Source: Nitrosopumilus ureiphilus (GTDB lineage: Archaea; Thermoproteota; Nitrososphaeria; Nitrososphaerales; Nitrosopumilaceae). Taken from it: DNA of 64,000 nt. The first letter of the stretch is position 1. Every line of letters begins with the position of its first letter. Positions 32,928 through 41,454 of this stretch are shown one piece after another. The stretch spans positions 871,578-935,577 of the forward strand of contig NZ_CP026995.1 in the NCBI RefSeq assembly GCF_013407185.1. The letters run 5' to 3'. The position numbers were made by a program, and so were the translations under genes. The notes under the pieces were generated by a model. It ran no database searches. It was given only the letters and a program-made list of their open reading frames with translations, and was not told the DNA's origin.

Positions 32928-33440
32928 TCATCCATACATCGATTTATCTATTGTTTCATCCGATGAATTATTTGGTGATGGAAATCCACTAAAATTAGCA
33001 CGCAGTATTTTTTGAGTATGTCCTGATACTCTGGCAACATTGTCCCAGGTGTTATGAAATGACACTCTGTCTAAAGTCTGTTCATCAACATGCGAGAAAA
33101 TTGCCAATCCTACAATGTCTTCCTTGTCTTTCATCCACTGGTGTCCTACTCCACACGTAGTACAAATTTCACTAATCTCCATGATTGCTTTTGAAAATGA
33201 TGGATTTTTCAATACCAATAATTTTGCATCTTCTGGAGGAAATCTCATGTTGACATTAACCTGAATCCTGTCATCTCTGTTTACATTTTTGCTAACAATT
33301 ACGTTTGCTCCAATGTGAAATTGCCATTCCACTGTCTTACTTTTTTCTCTTACTTTTTCTGTTTGATCTTCATATTTGATATTGGTAATTTTTATAAAAT
33401 CTTCTACAAGTCTTTTCATTTCTTCAGAAGTCTTTTTCAT
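32928..33440 (-). CDS. Conserved hypothetical protein, DUF2299-like
   Basis: The 170-residue protein is soluble and mixed alpha/beta. VEWQFHIGANVIVSKN... and VNVNMRFPPEDAKLL resemble the DUF2299 or secretion-chaperone-like layout, a weak match. A CTTCGVGHQWM motif is near the middle. The family and role are uncertain. It is convergent with the zinc-ribbon miniprotein. Confidence 0.55.
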   Translation of the reverse strand: MKKTSEEMKRLVEDFIKITNIKYEDQTEKVREKSKTVEWQFHIGANVIVSKNVNRDDRIQVNVNMRFPPEDAKLLVLKNPSFSKAIMEISEICTTCGVGHQWMKDKEDIVGLAIFSHVDEQTLDRVSFHNTWDNVARVSGHTQKILRANFSGFPSPNNSSDETIDKSMYG

Positions 33441-33489
33441 GAATCAAATTCCCAACTGTACAATATATGCATGTTATAGAAAAAAGGAA

Positions 33490-33627
33490 TTAATGGCTGT
33501 GTCCACAACCACAGGAATCATGACCTTCATGTCCTTGGGATTCTTTTCCTGCACATCTGGAACATTTGTCTGACCCCATTGGGGAAAAGAAACTAATTCC
33601 ACATGATACACATTTCATGTTTGACAT
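33490..33627 (-). CDS. Zinc-ribbon miniprotein with Gly/His-rich tail (45 aa)
   Basis: The frame reads MSNMKCVSCGISFFSPMGSD, then KCSRCAGKESQ and the tail GHEGHDSCGCGHSH. Two CxxC knuckles form a zinc ribbon and the tail adds further Cys and His, possibly a second metal site. It lies in the gap between two minus-strand genes. Confidence 0.65.
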   Translation of the reverse strand: MSNMKCVSCGISFFSPMGSDKCSRCAGKESQGHEGHDSCGCGHSH

Positions 33628-33695
33628 GCTATTTGTAAAAAATTGCCGTATTTATTGAATACGTTCCTAATTTACGAAAAATAATGATAATTGAT

Positions 33696-34046
33696 TCACT
33701 GTGATGGATTTGCTTTTCCAATATCTGCTGATTCATCATTCTTTTTGAATACTCTGTATTCTCCAATTATTGAATCGCATTTTTCACAGGTATATTGCCC
33801 TCTTTCAACAAGTACTAGATTATCTGCAACTTCCTCATTGGTATTCTCTTCTAGGTGAATCTTTGGCGGATTTTCAAATTCTGTTTCACAATTATTGCAA
33901 TAATGCTTGAACATTTTTTCTGTTTCAAGTTTTCCTATTGGTGCTAAAAACAACTTCCCTACACCTAAATCTGCTTTTTTTGCTTGTTCATCAGTTAAAT
34001 CCGCAATAATATAACCGCCAGATCCTTGAACTTTCAATTCTGCCAT
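33696..34046 (-). CDS. Zinc-ribbon protein with N-terminal beta domain
   Basis: The 116-residue protein starts MAELKVQGSGGYIIADLTDE. The later half has HYCNNCETEF and YTCEKCDSIIGEYR, a split zinc ribbon. Such proteins are common in Nitrososphaerota and may bind nucleic acids or proteins; no specific role is known. Confidence 0.7.
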   Translation of the reverse strand: MAELKVQGSGGYIIADLTDEQAKKADLGVGKLFLAPIGKLETEKMFKHYCNNCETEFENPPKIHLEENTNEEVADNLVLVERGQYTCEKCDSIIGEYRVFKKNDESADIGKANPSQ

Positions 34047-34124
34047 TTACATTGATGTCATTTTTGGCATTAAAATACTATTTGTAATTAATTTGGAGAA
34101 TTTTTCTATAATTTTTGATCTCAG

Positions 34125-34250
34125 AGAAAAAAGCAGTCTCCTTTACTTTGGAGACTCTGTAATTGTATTAACTAGTTTATGTGAGCACTGGGCCCCCAGC
34201 TAACACCGCGAGATGTCTCTGACTCAATGACTGTATTAGAACTATGTTTT
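34125..34250 (-). ncRNA. Candidate small structured RNA
   Basis: The spacer 34047-34372 holds a locally GC-rich stretch (34172-34210, around GCACTGGGCCCCCAGC) that can fold on itself. About 35 bases later on the minus strand AGTCTCC and GGAGACT pair over an 8-base loop (34135-34156) and are followed by GCTTTTTT, like a terminator. The combination suggests a small RNA read on the minus strand. No known family was recognised. Confidence 0.35.
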
Positions 34251-34372
34251 TGTTAAAAAAATGGGGCCAAAAATAATTACTTTTAGGTTAATTTTGTAAA
34301 CGCTTGATTAATCGACATACATGTAATCTGTGGGATCAGTAGATTCTTATCTAAAATTTTTGGGAAAATTCT

Positions 34373-35260
34373 ATGGCCAAAATAAAACAAAATTCTCCTG
34401 TATTGTTTTTCTATAATAATTCCAAAAAATGGCTTACAAAAATTTCAAAAAAAGAATCATTTCATACTCATATTGGTGTAATCAAACATTCTGACGCAAT
34501 TGGCAAAGAGTATGGTTCTAGATTAATTACAAACAAAGACAAGTATGTCTATCTTCTAGAGCCAACAATGTATGATTATGTGATGAAAATTCAGCATGGC
34601 ACGCAGATTGTATATCCAAAAGATCTTGGGTACATTGTTGCAAGAGCTGGGATAGGAAGTGGCCAAAAAATTTTAGAAATTGGAACTGGAAGTGGCTCAC
34701 TTACATCATTTGTAGCCAACATCGTAAAACCACGAGGACATGTTTACACTTTTGATGTGGATGAGAATTTCATGAAGATAGCAGAAAAAAATATCAAAAA
34801 AGCTGGAGTTTCTAAATATGTCACACAGCAGAATTTGGATCTTAAAACTGCAAAAACTTTACCCTTAGAAGATATGGATGTGGCCTTAATTGATTTGGGA
34901 GATCCTTGGATTGTAATTCCTAAAGTTCGACAGATGCTAAAGGGCAGTGGAAGTATTTTTGCTATTTGCCCTACAATGAATCAATTAGAAAAATTGACAA
35001 TGGCTCTAGTTGAAAATGAATTTACCGATATAGAATCAACTGAACACATACTGCGTACAATTGAAGCAAGAGAGGGAAAAACCCGACATTCTTTCCAGGG
35101 GATTGGGCATACCACATACCTTTGTTTTGCAAGAAAGGCGTTTTTTGGAAGAGAGTCAAGAAAATTCCTTGAAAAATCAACAACTGAGAAAATCAAACCA
35201 AAAACTACAAAGAAACCTGTAAAGAAACCTACAAAGAAATCCTCTAAAAAATCATCCTAG
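34373..35260 (+). CDS. trmI: tRNA (adenine-N1)-methyltransferase, TrmI type
   Basis: The N-terminal part leads into a class I SAM-binding fold: ILEIGTGSGSLTSFVANIV, HVYTFDVDENFMKIAEKN and DVALIDLGDPW. This matches archaeal TrmI, which methylates A57/A58 in the T-loop of tRNA. The 30-residue C-terminal tail is a Lys/Thr/Ser extension (PVKKPTKKSSKK) that probably helps RNA binding. It is followed 56 bases later by the nnrD gene. Confidence 0.9.
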   Translation: MAKIKQNSPVLFFYNNSKKWLTKISKKESFHTHIGVIKHSDAIGKEYGSRLITNKDKYVYLLEPTMYDYVMKIQHGTQIVYPKDLGYIVARAGIGSGQKILEIGTGSGSLTSFVANIVKPRGHVYTFDVDENFMKIAEKNIKKAGVSKYVTQQNLDLKTAKTLPLEDMDVALIDLGDPWIVIPKVRQMLKGSGSIFAICPTMNQLEKLTMALVENEFTDIESTEHILRTIEAREGKTRHSFQGIGHTTYLCFARKAFFGRESRKFLEKSTTEKIKPKTTKKPVKKPTKKSSKKSS

Positions 35261-35316
35261 TCATTCGTGAAAGTTCAAAACAAGATTTATTCATCTATTT
35301 TTTATGATATATTGTA

Positions 35317-36180
35317 ATGATGGCAAAAAATCTAACCCTTTCAATAGTTAAGAAATTCATTCCTGCAAGAAAATCTAGATCTCGAAAAGGTGACAATGGA
35401 GTAGTTCTTGTGATTGGTGGAAGCTACATCTATCATGGTGCGCCTATTTTGTCCTCAATTGCAGCTCTTAGATGTGGAACTGATCTAGTTTACACTTCGG
35501 TTCCAAACATCAATGTGACTCCAACTCGAGCAATATCCCCAAATCTTATTGTAATTCCTTTAGTTGATCAAAAACTAACTCGTGGTGCAGTAAACAAACT
35601 TTTAGGTGCATTACCCCGAAATTTAGATTCTGCTACAATTGGAATGGGTCTTGCAATACAAGAAAGAAATGCTCTGTTACATCTTGTAAAATCACTTTTA
35701 GATAGAGATGTGCGATTGTCACTAGATGCAAGTGCATTAATCCCTGAAGTTCTCCCTTTATTGGCAAACAAGAATGTTGTAGTGACACCGCATGCTGGAG
35801 AATTTAAACGACTATTTGGAGAATCCCCATCCAATTCAAAAAATGAGCGAATCAAGCTAGTTGAGAAAAAAGCAAAAGAAAATGGTATTACAGTTTTACT
35901 AAAAGGTGCGACAGATGTAATTTCTAATGGCTCTACAACATATCTTTATGAGAAAAAAATCCCTGCCATGACAGTTGGAGGCACCGGTGACGTTCTCTCA
36001 GGATTGGTTGCAGGATTGCTCTCAAAGAATCGTAATTCCCTAGAATCTGCAGCAGCAGCTACATTAATCAATGGTTTGGCAGGTAAATCTGTTCAAAAGA
36101 AATTAGGGTTACATATGACTTCGATGGATCTCTTAGATGCAATTCCCACTGCAATGAAACCATTTGACAAAATTGTGTGA
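35317..36180 (+). CDS. nnrD: ADP-dependent (S)-NAD(P)H-hydrate dehydratase
   Basis: The ribokinase-like fold of the YjeF C-terminal domain is seen in GVVLVIGGSYIYHGAPILSS, VVVTPHAGEFKRLFG and VGGTGDVLSGLVAGLL. The family repairs hydrated NAD(P)H. The usual epimerase half (YjeF N) is absent, so the epimerase is encoded elsewhere or missing. The stop overlaps the GTG start of the next gene by 4 bases. Confidence 0.92.
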   Translation: MMAKNLTLSIVKKFIPARKSRSRKGDNGVVLVIGGSYIYHGAPILSSIAALRCGTDLVYTSVPNINVTPTRAISPNLIVIPLVDQKLTRGAVNKLLGALPRNLDSATIGMGLAIQERNALLHLVKSLLDRDVRLSLDASALIPEVLPLLANKNVVVTPHAGEFKRLFGESPSNSKNERIKLVEKKAKENGITVLLKGATDVISNGSTTYLYEKKIPAMTVGGTGDVLSGLVAGLLSKNRNSLESAAAATLINGLAGKSVQKKLGLHMTSMDLLDAIPTAMKPFDKIV

Positions 36181-37538
36181 CTGATATGAATCCACTTCAC
36201 TATGTAGATTCTAATATGGATAATTTAATTTTGGATCTTCAAACTCTAATAAAACAACCTAGTGTTTCTGCAAAAAATGAAGGCATTGAAGAATGTGCAA
36301 ATCTTGTTGCAAAGATGCTGAAAAAATCTGGCATTAATGCTGAAGTTTTACGATTGAAAAAAGGTGTAGCACCAATAGTCTTTGGAGAAATAAAATCAAA
36401 ACAAAACCCAGCAAAGACTATGATGTTTTACAATCATTATGATGTCCAACCTGCAGAACCTTTTGAATTATGGGTTGATCCTCCATTTAGTGGAACAAGG
36501 AAAGGAAACAAAATCTTTGGAAGAGGAGCAACTGATGACAAGGGTGAATTAATTACCAGAATAAAAGCAGTTGAGGCTTGTCTAAAAACAACTGGCGATG
36601 TGCCTTGTAACATAAAATTCGTAATTGAGGGAGAAGAAGAAACAGGAAGTGCTCATATTGAAGAGTACCTCAAAAAATACAAAAAGAAATTTTCCAGCGA
36701 TGGTGTAATTTGGGAATTTGGATATGTTGATGCAAAAAATAGACCAATTATTGGACTTGGTATGAAAGGGTTACTATTTGTTGAATTATCAGTTACTGAA
36801 TCAATCAGAGATGCTCATTCTAGTCTGGCAGTTTTGATTAAAAATCCTGCATGGCGGTTAATTGAAGCAGTAACGACATTGCGTGATTCCAATGGAAAAA
36901 TCCTCATAAAAGATTGGTATGATGAAGTTACCCCACTTTCAAAAAAAGATTTGAAATTAATTGACAGTGAACCCTTTGATGAAAATGTCTTTAAAAAAGA
37001 ATTTGGAATAAAATCATTTTTGGGAAATAAAAAAGGACTCGATGCAAAAAAAGCCTTAGTTGGTGATGCCACTTGCAATATTGCAGGATTTGTCTCTGGA
37101 TATACTGGGGATGGTGCCAAAACTATTCTTCCTGGTAGTGCATTGGTTAAGATTGATTTTAGATTGGTACCTAAAATGGATCCAAAAACGCAAGTGATGC
37201 GATTAAAAAATCATCTAAAATCTAAAGGATTCTCTGATGTTAAAATCAAAATTTTTCATGGGGAGGCAGCTGCTAGAACTGATTCTTCTAGCCCTTTTGT
37301 TTCTCAAGTAAAAGAAGCAGCTGACAAAGTATTTGGAAAATCTATTCTAAATGTATCCAATGCTGGAACCGGTCCCATGTATCCATTTGTTGAAATTCTA
37401 AATGCGTCATGCATATCTATTGGAAGCACATACATGTTTTCAAGAATTCACTCTCCAAATGAATTTGCAAGAATTGACTTGCTAAAGAAAACTACAAAAT
37501 GTATTTGTTTGATTATGCAAAATTTTGCAAAACACTAG
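36177..37538 (+). CDS. M20 family metallopeptidase (dipeptidase-like)
   Basis: The 453-residue zinc-dependent hydrolase shows YNHYDVQP (metal His and Asp), GRGATDDKGE (bridging Asp), IEGEEETGS (catalytic Glu) and DAHSSL. This resembles the carnosinase/CNDP-type branch of M20. It is predicted to be cytoplasmic, as no signal peptide is seen. Start: GTG at 36177 overlapping the previous stop, or ATG at 36186. The pair with nnrD is probably translationally coupled. Confidence 0.9.
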   Translation: MTDMNPLHYVDSNMDNLILDLQTLIKQPSVSAKNEGIEECANLVAKMLKKSGINAEVLRLKKGVAPIVFGEIKSKQNPAKTMMFYNHYDVQPAEPFELWVDPPFSGTRKGNKIFGRGATDDKGELITRIKAVEACLKTTGDVPCNIKFVIEGEEETGSAHIEEYLKKYKKKFSSDGVIWEFGYVDAKNRPIIGLGMKGLLFVELSVTESIRDAHSSLAVLIKNPAWRLIEAVTTLRDSNGKILIKDWYDEVTPLSKKDLKLIDSEPFDENVFKKEFGIKSFLGNKKGLDAKKALVGDATCNIAGFVSGYTGDGAKTILPGSALVKIDFRLVPKMDPKTQVMRLKNHLKSKGFSDVKIKIFHGEAAARTDSSSPFVSQVKEAADKVFGKSILNVSNAGTGPMYPFVEILNASCISIGSTYMFSRIHSPNEFARIDLLKKTTKCICLIMQNFAKH

Positions 37539-37954
37539 TGAAGACATCTAGGTAATTTTTTGATTGCCTGTGCAATTGAAATTCTTCCTGGACCTGCAAT
37601 CATAATTACTATTGATGATGCTAATAACATCAACTCAAATTCTACTCCTCCATCTCCTGTTAAGCTTTGAGCTCCTTTGACATAGAATATGGCCCCTAAC
37701 ATAATGATTGAAATTAACACTGTCGATAATCTGCTGAGAACTCCAAAAACTAACAAAATTCCTGGAATTAGTTCTGCTAATGCAATTGGGATCTGCATTT
37801 CTGCTGGAATGCCCGTGTTTGTCAAAAAATTTACAAATCCTGGATTGAATTTGGATATTCCATGTACGATAAAGATCACGCCTATGGCAGATCTTAAACC
37901 TATGAATACTGCATCATTTAGAATTTTTCCTTTAATCTCAGCAGAAGTCATCAT
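37535..37954 (-). CDS. DoxX family membrane protein
   Basis: The 139-residue protein has four membrane helices with typical DoxX motifs: GLRSAIGVIFIVHGISKF near the N-terminus, ALAELIPGILLVFGVLSRL and a final GPGRISI. In this family members link to quinone or thiosulfate chemistry; a substrate cannot be assigned. It is convergent with the M20 gene, overlapping 4 bases. Confidence 0.85.
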   Translation of the reverse strand: MMTSAEIKGKILNDAVFIGLRSAIGVIFIVHGISKFNPGFVNFLTNTGIPAEMQIPIALAELIPGILLVFGVLSRLSTVLISIIMLGAIFYVKGAQSLTGDGGVEFELMLLASSIVIMIAGPGRISIAQAIKKLPRCLH

Positions 37955-38046
37955 GGTTCTCTAACATTTTCCGTATAATTGCTTTACCCATTATTTGCGC
38001 GTGAAATGTAGAAAGCCCTTTATTATGCGGCAAAATTATTTGGAAT

Positions 38047-38643
38047 ATGTCAATGTATATGCCAGGAGCAACTGCTGTTGGAATTACTTTTGATGGTGGT
38101 GTAGTTTTTGCCAGCGAAAAACGAATTGCATTTGGAAATTTTCTTGTAAGTAAATCCACAAAGAAAACATTTCCTATTACTAACAAAGTCGGTGCAGCCT
38201 GCGCTGGTCTTGTGGCTGATATGCAAATTTTAGCTTTACAAATAGCCGCTCTTGCAAAAATCCGAAAAATGGAACTCAAAAGAGATGTTCCTCCTAACAC
38301 AGTTGCAAAAATGATGTCAAATATGATGTATGAACGAAGATATTTCCCATTACTAACTCAGGTAATCGTTGGCGGTGTAGTTGATAAACCAATTATGTAT
38401 ACCCTTGATCCATTAGGTTCAGTTCTACCTGATGAATACGCAGCAGTTGGAACTGGTGCTGAAATGGCATTAGGTGTACTTGACCCTCAATTCAAGCCAA
38501 ATATGACAAAAGATGAGGCAATTGATTTGGCAAAAAGAGCAATTCGTTCTGCAGCTTTGAGAGATTCTGCAAGTGGTGATGGAATAGACATACTTGTAAT
38601 CACCAAAGATGGTACTGAAGAATTCACAGAAGAAATCAAATAA
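38047..38643 (+). CDS. psmB: Proteasome beta-type subunit, apparently lacking Thr1
   Basis: The beta fold is clear (AVGITFDGGVVFASEKRIA, SKSTKKTF with the Lys33 equivalent, GSGDGIDI near the end as SASGDGIDILV). The expected N-terminal nucleophile T-T-[TV]-V-G is replaced by PGATAVG: aligned on V-G, position 1 is Ala and the Thr is at position 2. This resembles the second, non-processed beta subunit of some crenarchaea. A catalytic beta subunit should be encoded elsewhere. The product forms part of the 20S chamber. The Mut7-C gene follows closely. Confidence 0.9.
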   Translation: MSMYMPGATAVGITFDGGVVFASEKRIAFGNFLVSKSTKKTFPITNKVGAACAGLVADMQILALQIAALAKIRKMELKRDVPPNTVAKMMSNMMYERRYFPLLTQVIVGGVVDKPIMYTLDPLGSVLPDEYAAVGTGAEMALGVLDPQFKPNMTKDEAIDLAKRAIRSAALRDSASGDGIDILVITKDGTEEFTEEIK

Positions 38644-38668
38644 ATCTAAATTTTTAATCAAATCATCA

Positions 38669-39133
38669 ATGTTGTTTTTTGTTGATGCAATGCTTGGCAA
38701 TATTGCCAAAAAATTACGTTTACTAGGATTCGATTCTGAATATTTTTCGGATATTGGTGATTCCGAATTATTAGAGAAATCTCGAAATGAAAACAGAACA
38801 ATAATTTCAAAAGATCAGAATTTAATTAAACGCGCAAAAAAGATGGGCATCCAGTCTATCTACATCTCAAAAGAAGATGAAATTGAACAATTTCTAGAGA
38901 TTCTTGAAAAGACACATTTAGAATTTAATGAAATTTCTGGTGATGTCGCAAGATGTCCTAAATGCAATTTTAGAACATCCCAAATTAAAAAATCTGAAAT
39001 CATAAATGAAATTCCAGAAAAAATTTTAGAATATCATGATCAATTCTGGAAATGCGATGGATGTAATCAAATCTATTGGGAAGGAACACACATTAAAAAT
39101 TTGCAAGAGTTTGTTAGTAAAATAAACTTTTAG
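38669..39133 (+). CDS. Mut7-C RNase domain protein
   Basis: The ATG at 38669 is chosen because the domain begins MLFFVDAMLGNIAKKLRLLG. Mut7-C is a PIN-related nuclease fold; TIISKDQNLI carries acidic residues. A C-terminal zinc ribbon follows (ARCPKCNF and WKCDGCNQIYW). The upstream part of the frame overlaps psmB and is not coding. It may act on RNA. Confidence 0.85.
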   Translation: MLFFVDAMLGNIAKKLRLLGFDSEYFSDIGDSELLEKSRNENRTIISKDQNLIKRAKKMGIQSIYISKEDEIEQFLEILEKTHLEFNEISGDVARCPKCNFRTSQIKKSEIINEIPEKILEYHDQFWKCDGCNQIYWEGTHIKNLQEFVSKINF

Positions 39134-39135
39134 AC

Positions 39136-39612
39136 TTAATCATAAATTGTTTTCCCTGTTTCCCAAAATTTGTCTGAGATGTAGTGGATGTTTTTTATGA
39201 CTTCTCCCTTTTCCATACCTTCCAACTCTGAGCTGGACACCATTGCCTTTCCAACTGCCAAAAATTTATGTTGAGATTCTTCTACAATGCAAACAAGTTG
39301 ATCCTTTTCAAATTCTGTGAATTTTTTAATTCCCGGTCTCATTACATTGGCACCCTTGCACATGAATTTTACAGCTCCCATATCGACCATAACGCTGGGA
39401 AATCTTTCTAACATTTTAGTTTCTGATAAAAATGGAAGATAATCTTCATCTATTTTTAATATCTTAATCCCCTCACCTGTGATTATTTGTGCATCATCTA
39501 AAATTTGATGTACTTTTAGATTTTTTATTTTGGGGAATTCCATATCCCATTTCTCTGAGACTGTTTTTAGGAGTGCGGCAGTTTCGCTCTTTGAAATTAA
39601 ATTGGATTTCAA
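39136..39612 (-). CDS. PUA-domain RNA-binding protein (MCT-1-like)
   Basis: Residues 1-75 fit the N-terminal domain of archaeal MCT-1/Tma20-like proteins, and the PUA domain occupies about 78-155 (SVMVDMGAVKFMCKGANVMRPGI). The eukaryotic relatives act in translation re-initiation and ribosome recycling. Its start overlaps the stop of the homoserine dehydrogenase gene, so the two are co-translated. Confidence 0.85.
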   Translation of the reverse strand: MKSNLISKSETAALLKTVSEKWDMEFPKIKNLKVHQILDDAQIITGEGIKILKIDEDYLPFLSETKMLERFPSVMVDMGAVKFMCKGANVMRPGIKKFTEFEKDQLVCIVEESQHKFLAVGKAMVSSSELEGMEKGEVIKNIHYISDKFWETGKTIYD

Positions 39613-40619
39613 GTTCTTGCTATCTCTTGTCTGATGTCTAACAAATCTCTTAGAATGGAACTGGCAGTCTCCATGCCTCCTGCCCCCCTACCGATAATCG
39701 TTTGAGTTCCTGAGTGCTCTGATGTAAAAGCAATCGCATTTAATGTTCCATTCACACAAAGTGGATCGTCATTTGATATTTCTTTAGGACCTACAATAAG
39801 CTCCTTGTTACACGATGCAATTAATTTTACAGAGCAGTTATTCTTGTCGGCTCTTTTAATATCTTCAGTTGTCACATTTCTGATGCCTGTGCAATTGATG
39901 TCTGGTAATGTTACTTTCATCCCCATAATCCAGTTTGCAAGAATTACTAATTTAGCAGCAGCATCTAATCCATCTAAATCTAAAGACTCGTCTGCCTCAA
40001 CATATCCTTTGTTTTTTGCATCTTTGAGTGCTTCCTCAAATGACATTCCTGTAGCCATATTTGTTAAAATGTAGTTTGTAGTGCCGTTTAAGATTCCGGC
40101 AAATGATGTTATTCTTTCTCCACTAAGACTGTTTTTTGCATAATCTAAAATTGGTGTTCCTCCACCTACAGTTCCACTAAATTTGAACATAACTTGATTG
40201 TATGTTGCAAGTTCCATGAGAGATGGAAAAGCTAGTGCCAGCGGACCCTTGTTAACTGAAATTACATGCATTCCTTTTTTCATTGCAGTAGTAATGTGAG
40301 TCATCCCAGGTTCTGCATCTTTGTAATTACTAGCAGTGGTCTCAATTAGCACATCTGCTTCGATATTTTTTAGCATTTCTACCCCTGACATTGAATTTTT
40401 TTTATCAGAGTAATTTTTTACAGTTCCAAATTTTTTCTTTACTTCTACTAGTTTGTTGAAGTCTAATCCTGATGAATCCACTGCACTTCCTTTACTATCA
40501 AACACTCCTACCACTCTTGGTTTTAATCCATATTTTACATAGATGTCTTCAGATCTTGATTCAAATAATTTCACCAAGCTTTGGCCTACGACACCAAATC
40601 CACATAGGATGATTCTCAA
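39609..40619 (-). CDS. hom: Homoserine dehydrogenase
   Basis: The enzyme reduces aspartate semialdehyde to homoserine in threonine and methionine synthesis. The Rossmann motif is IILCGFGVVGQSL, and the catalytic region shows GGGTPILDYAKNSLSGERI, GILNGTTNYIL and EADESLDLDGLDAAAKL. There is no ACT domain, so it is the short form. The start is TTG at 40619; no ATG fits in frame. Confidence 0.94.
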   Translation of the reverse strand: MRIILCGFGVVGQSLVKLFESRSEDIYVKYGLKPRVVGVFDSKGSAVDSSGLDFNKLVEVKKKFGTVKNYSDKKNSMSGVEMLKNIEADVLIETTASNYKDAEPGMTHITTAMKKGMHVISVNKGPLALAFPSLMELATYNQVMFKFSGTVGGGTPILDYAKNSLSGERITSFAGILNGTTNYILTNMATGMSFEEALKDAKNKGYVEADESLDLDGLDAAAKLVILANWIMGMKVTLPDINCTGIRNVTTEDIKRADKNNCSVKLIASCNKELIVGPKEISNDDPLCVNGTLNAIAFTSEHSGTQTIIGRGAGGMETASSILRDLLDIRQEIART

Positions 40620-40801
40620 ATCATTTCATTCCTTTTTACTGCATGTTTACAATTCATTTTATTCATTCGAATTTTATTGTTCATCAAGTGTAATGCACCA
40701 TGTTTTATTCTAATTTGTTTTGGTGATGCTTGTATCATAGAGTGGATTGCCTGACTGCTTTCATAAATATTCTTAGTCGGATTATCTTTGTTTTTAATCA
40801 A
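40616..40801 (-). CDS. Possible small basic protein upstream of hom
   Basis: A TTG-started frame of 61 codons overlaps the hom start by 4 bases. It is rich in Lys, Asn and Met and has one Cys-His pair. Overlap geometry is the only support; it may be a chance frame. Confidence 0.3.
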   Translation of the reverse strand: MIKNKDNPTKNIYESSQAIHSMIQASPKQIRIKHGALHLMNNKIRMNKMNCKHAVKRNEMI

Positions 40802-40828
40802 TTTTACGGCTAAAACACTGTAATCAAT

Positions 40829-40948
40829 CTAACATTTAGAATGCCAATCAAGCGTGAATTCTATGTTCGTGTTTATATCTGCGCCACAATGAATGCAGAA
40901 ATATGGCCCACTTGAAGTCTAATGATGATTGCACTTTAAATTACTCAT
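40829..40948 (-). pseudogene. Cys/His miniprotein interrupted by TAG
   Basis: The frame from ATG 40948 reads MSNLKCNHH, then TAG (40919-40921), then TSSGPYFCIHCGADINTN to a second TAG at 40829. Cys, His-His and CxxC on both sides of the stop would together make one zinc site, so a single nonsense change (for example from a Tyr codon) likely broke a small zinc protein. Confidence 0.55.
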
Positions 40949-41013
40949 ATTTTTTCATAATTTATTACGCTCATAATACATTGTTTGTTCAAAAAACACA
41001 CTTAGTTGGTAAA

Positions 41014-41418
41014 TTATCCATCTTGATCTTTTTCATGCTGTAATGAAACAGAATTAATACAATATCTTTGATTTGTCGGCTTTGGACCGTCATCAAAGAC
41101 ATGGCCTAAATGAGACCCGCATTTCTTACAATTGACCTCTGTTCTAACCATTCCATAGTCTGTATCTGAAACACATTCTATCTTATCCTCTGATACTGGT
41201 TCCCAAAAACTAGGCCACCCAGAACCTGAATCAAATTTTGCGTCTGATGAAAAAAGCTCTTCCCCACAACAAACACACTTGAAATATCCTTCAAGTTTGG
41301 TGTTATTGTATTTCCCAGAGAATGGAGGTTCTGTTCCATGGTTAACACATATTTCATATTGTTCGGGAGTTAGCTTTTCTTTCCACTCTTCAGGATTTTC
41401 AGAAATTTTATCAGTCAT
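41014..41418 (-). CDS. msrB: Peptide-methionine (R)-S-oxide reductase
   Basis: MsrB repairs oxidised methionine. Zinc-binding pairs CVCC and CKKC are present, with the core SGSGWPSFWEPV and catalytic RYCINS. The length of 134 residues is normal. It starts with ATG and stands alone. Confidence 0.96.
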   Translation of the reverse strand: MTDKISENPEEWKEKLTPEQYEICVNHGTEPPFSGKYNNTKLEGYFKCVCCGEELFSSDAKFDSGSGWPSFWEPVSEDKIECVSDTDYGMVRTEVNCKKCGSHLGHVFDDGPKPTNQRYCINSVSLQHEKDQDG

Positions 41419-41454
41419 ATTCTTTATTATTATTTTCTATATTAGAAGATTGTT

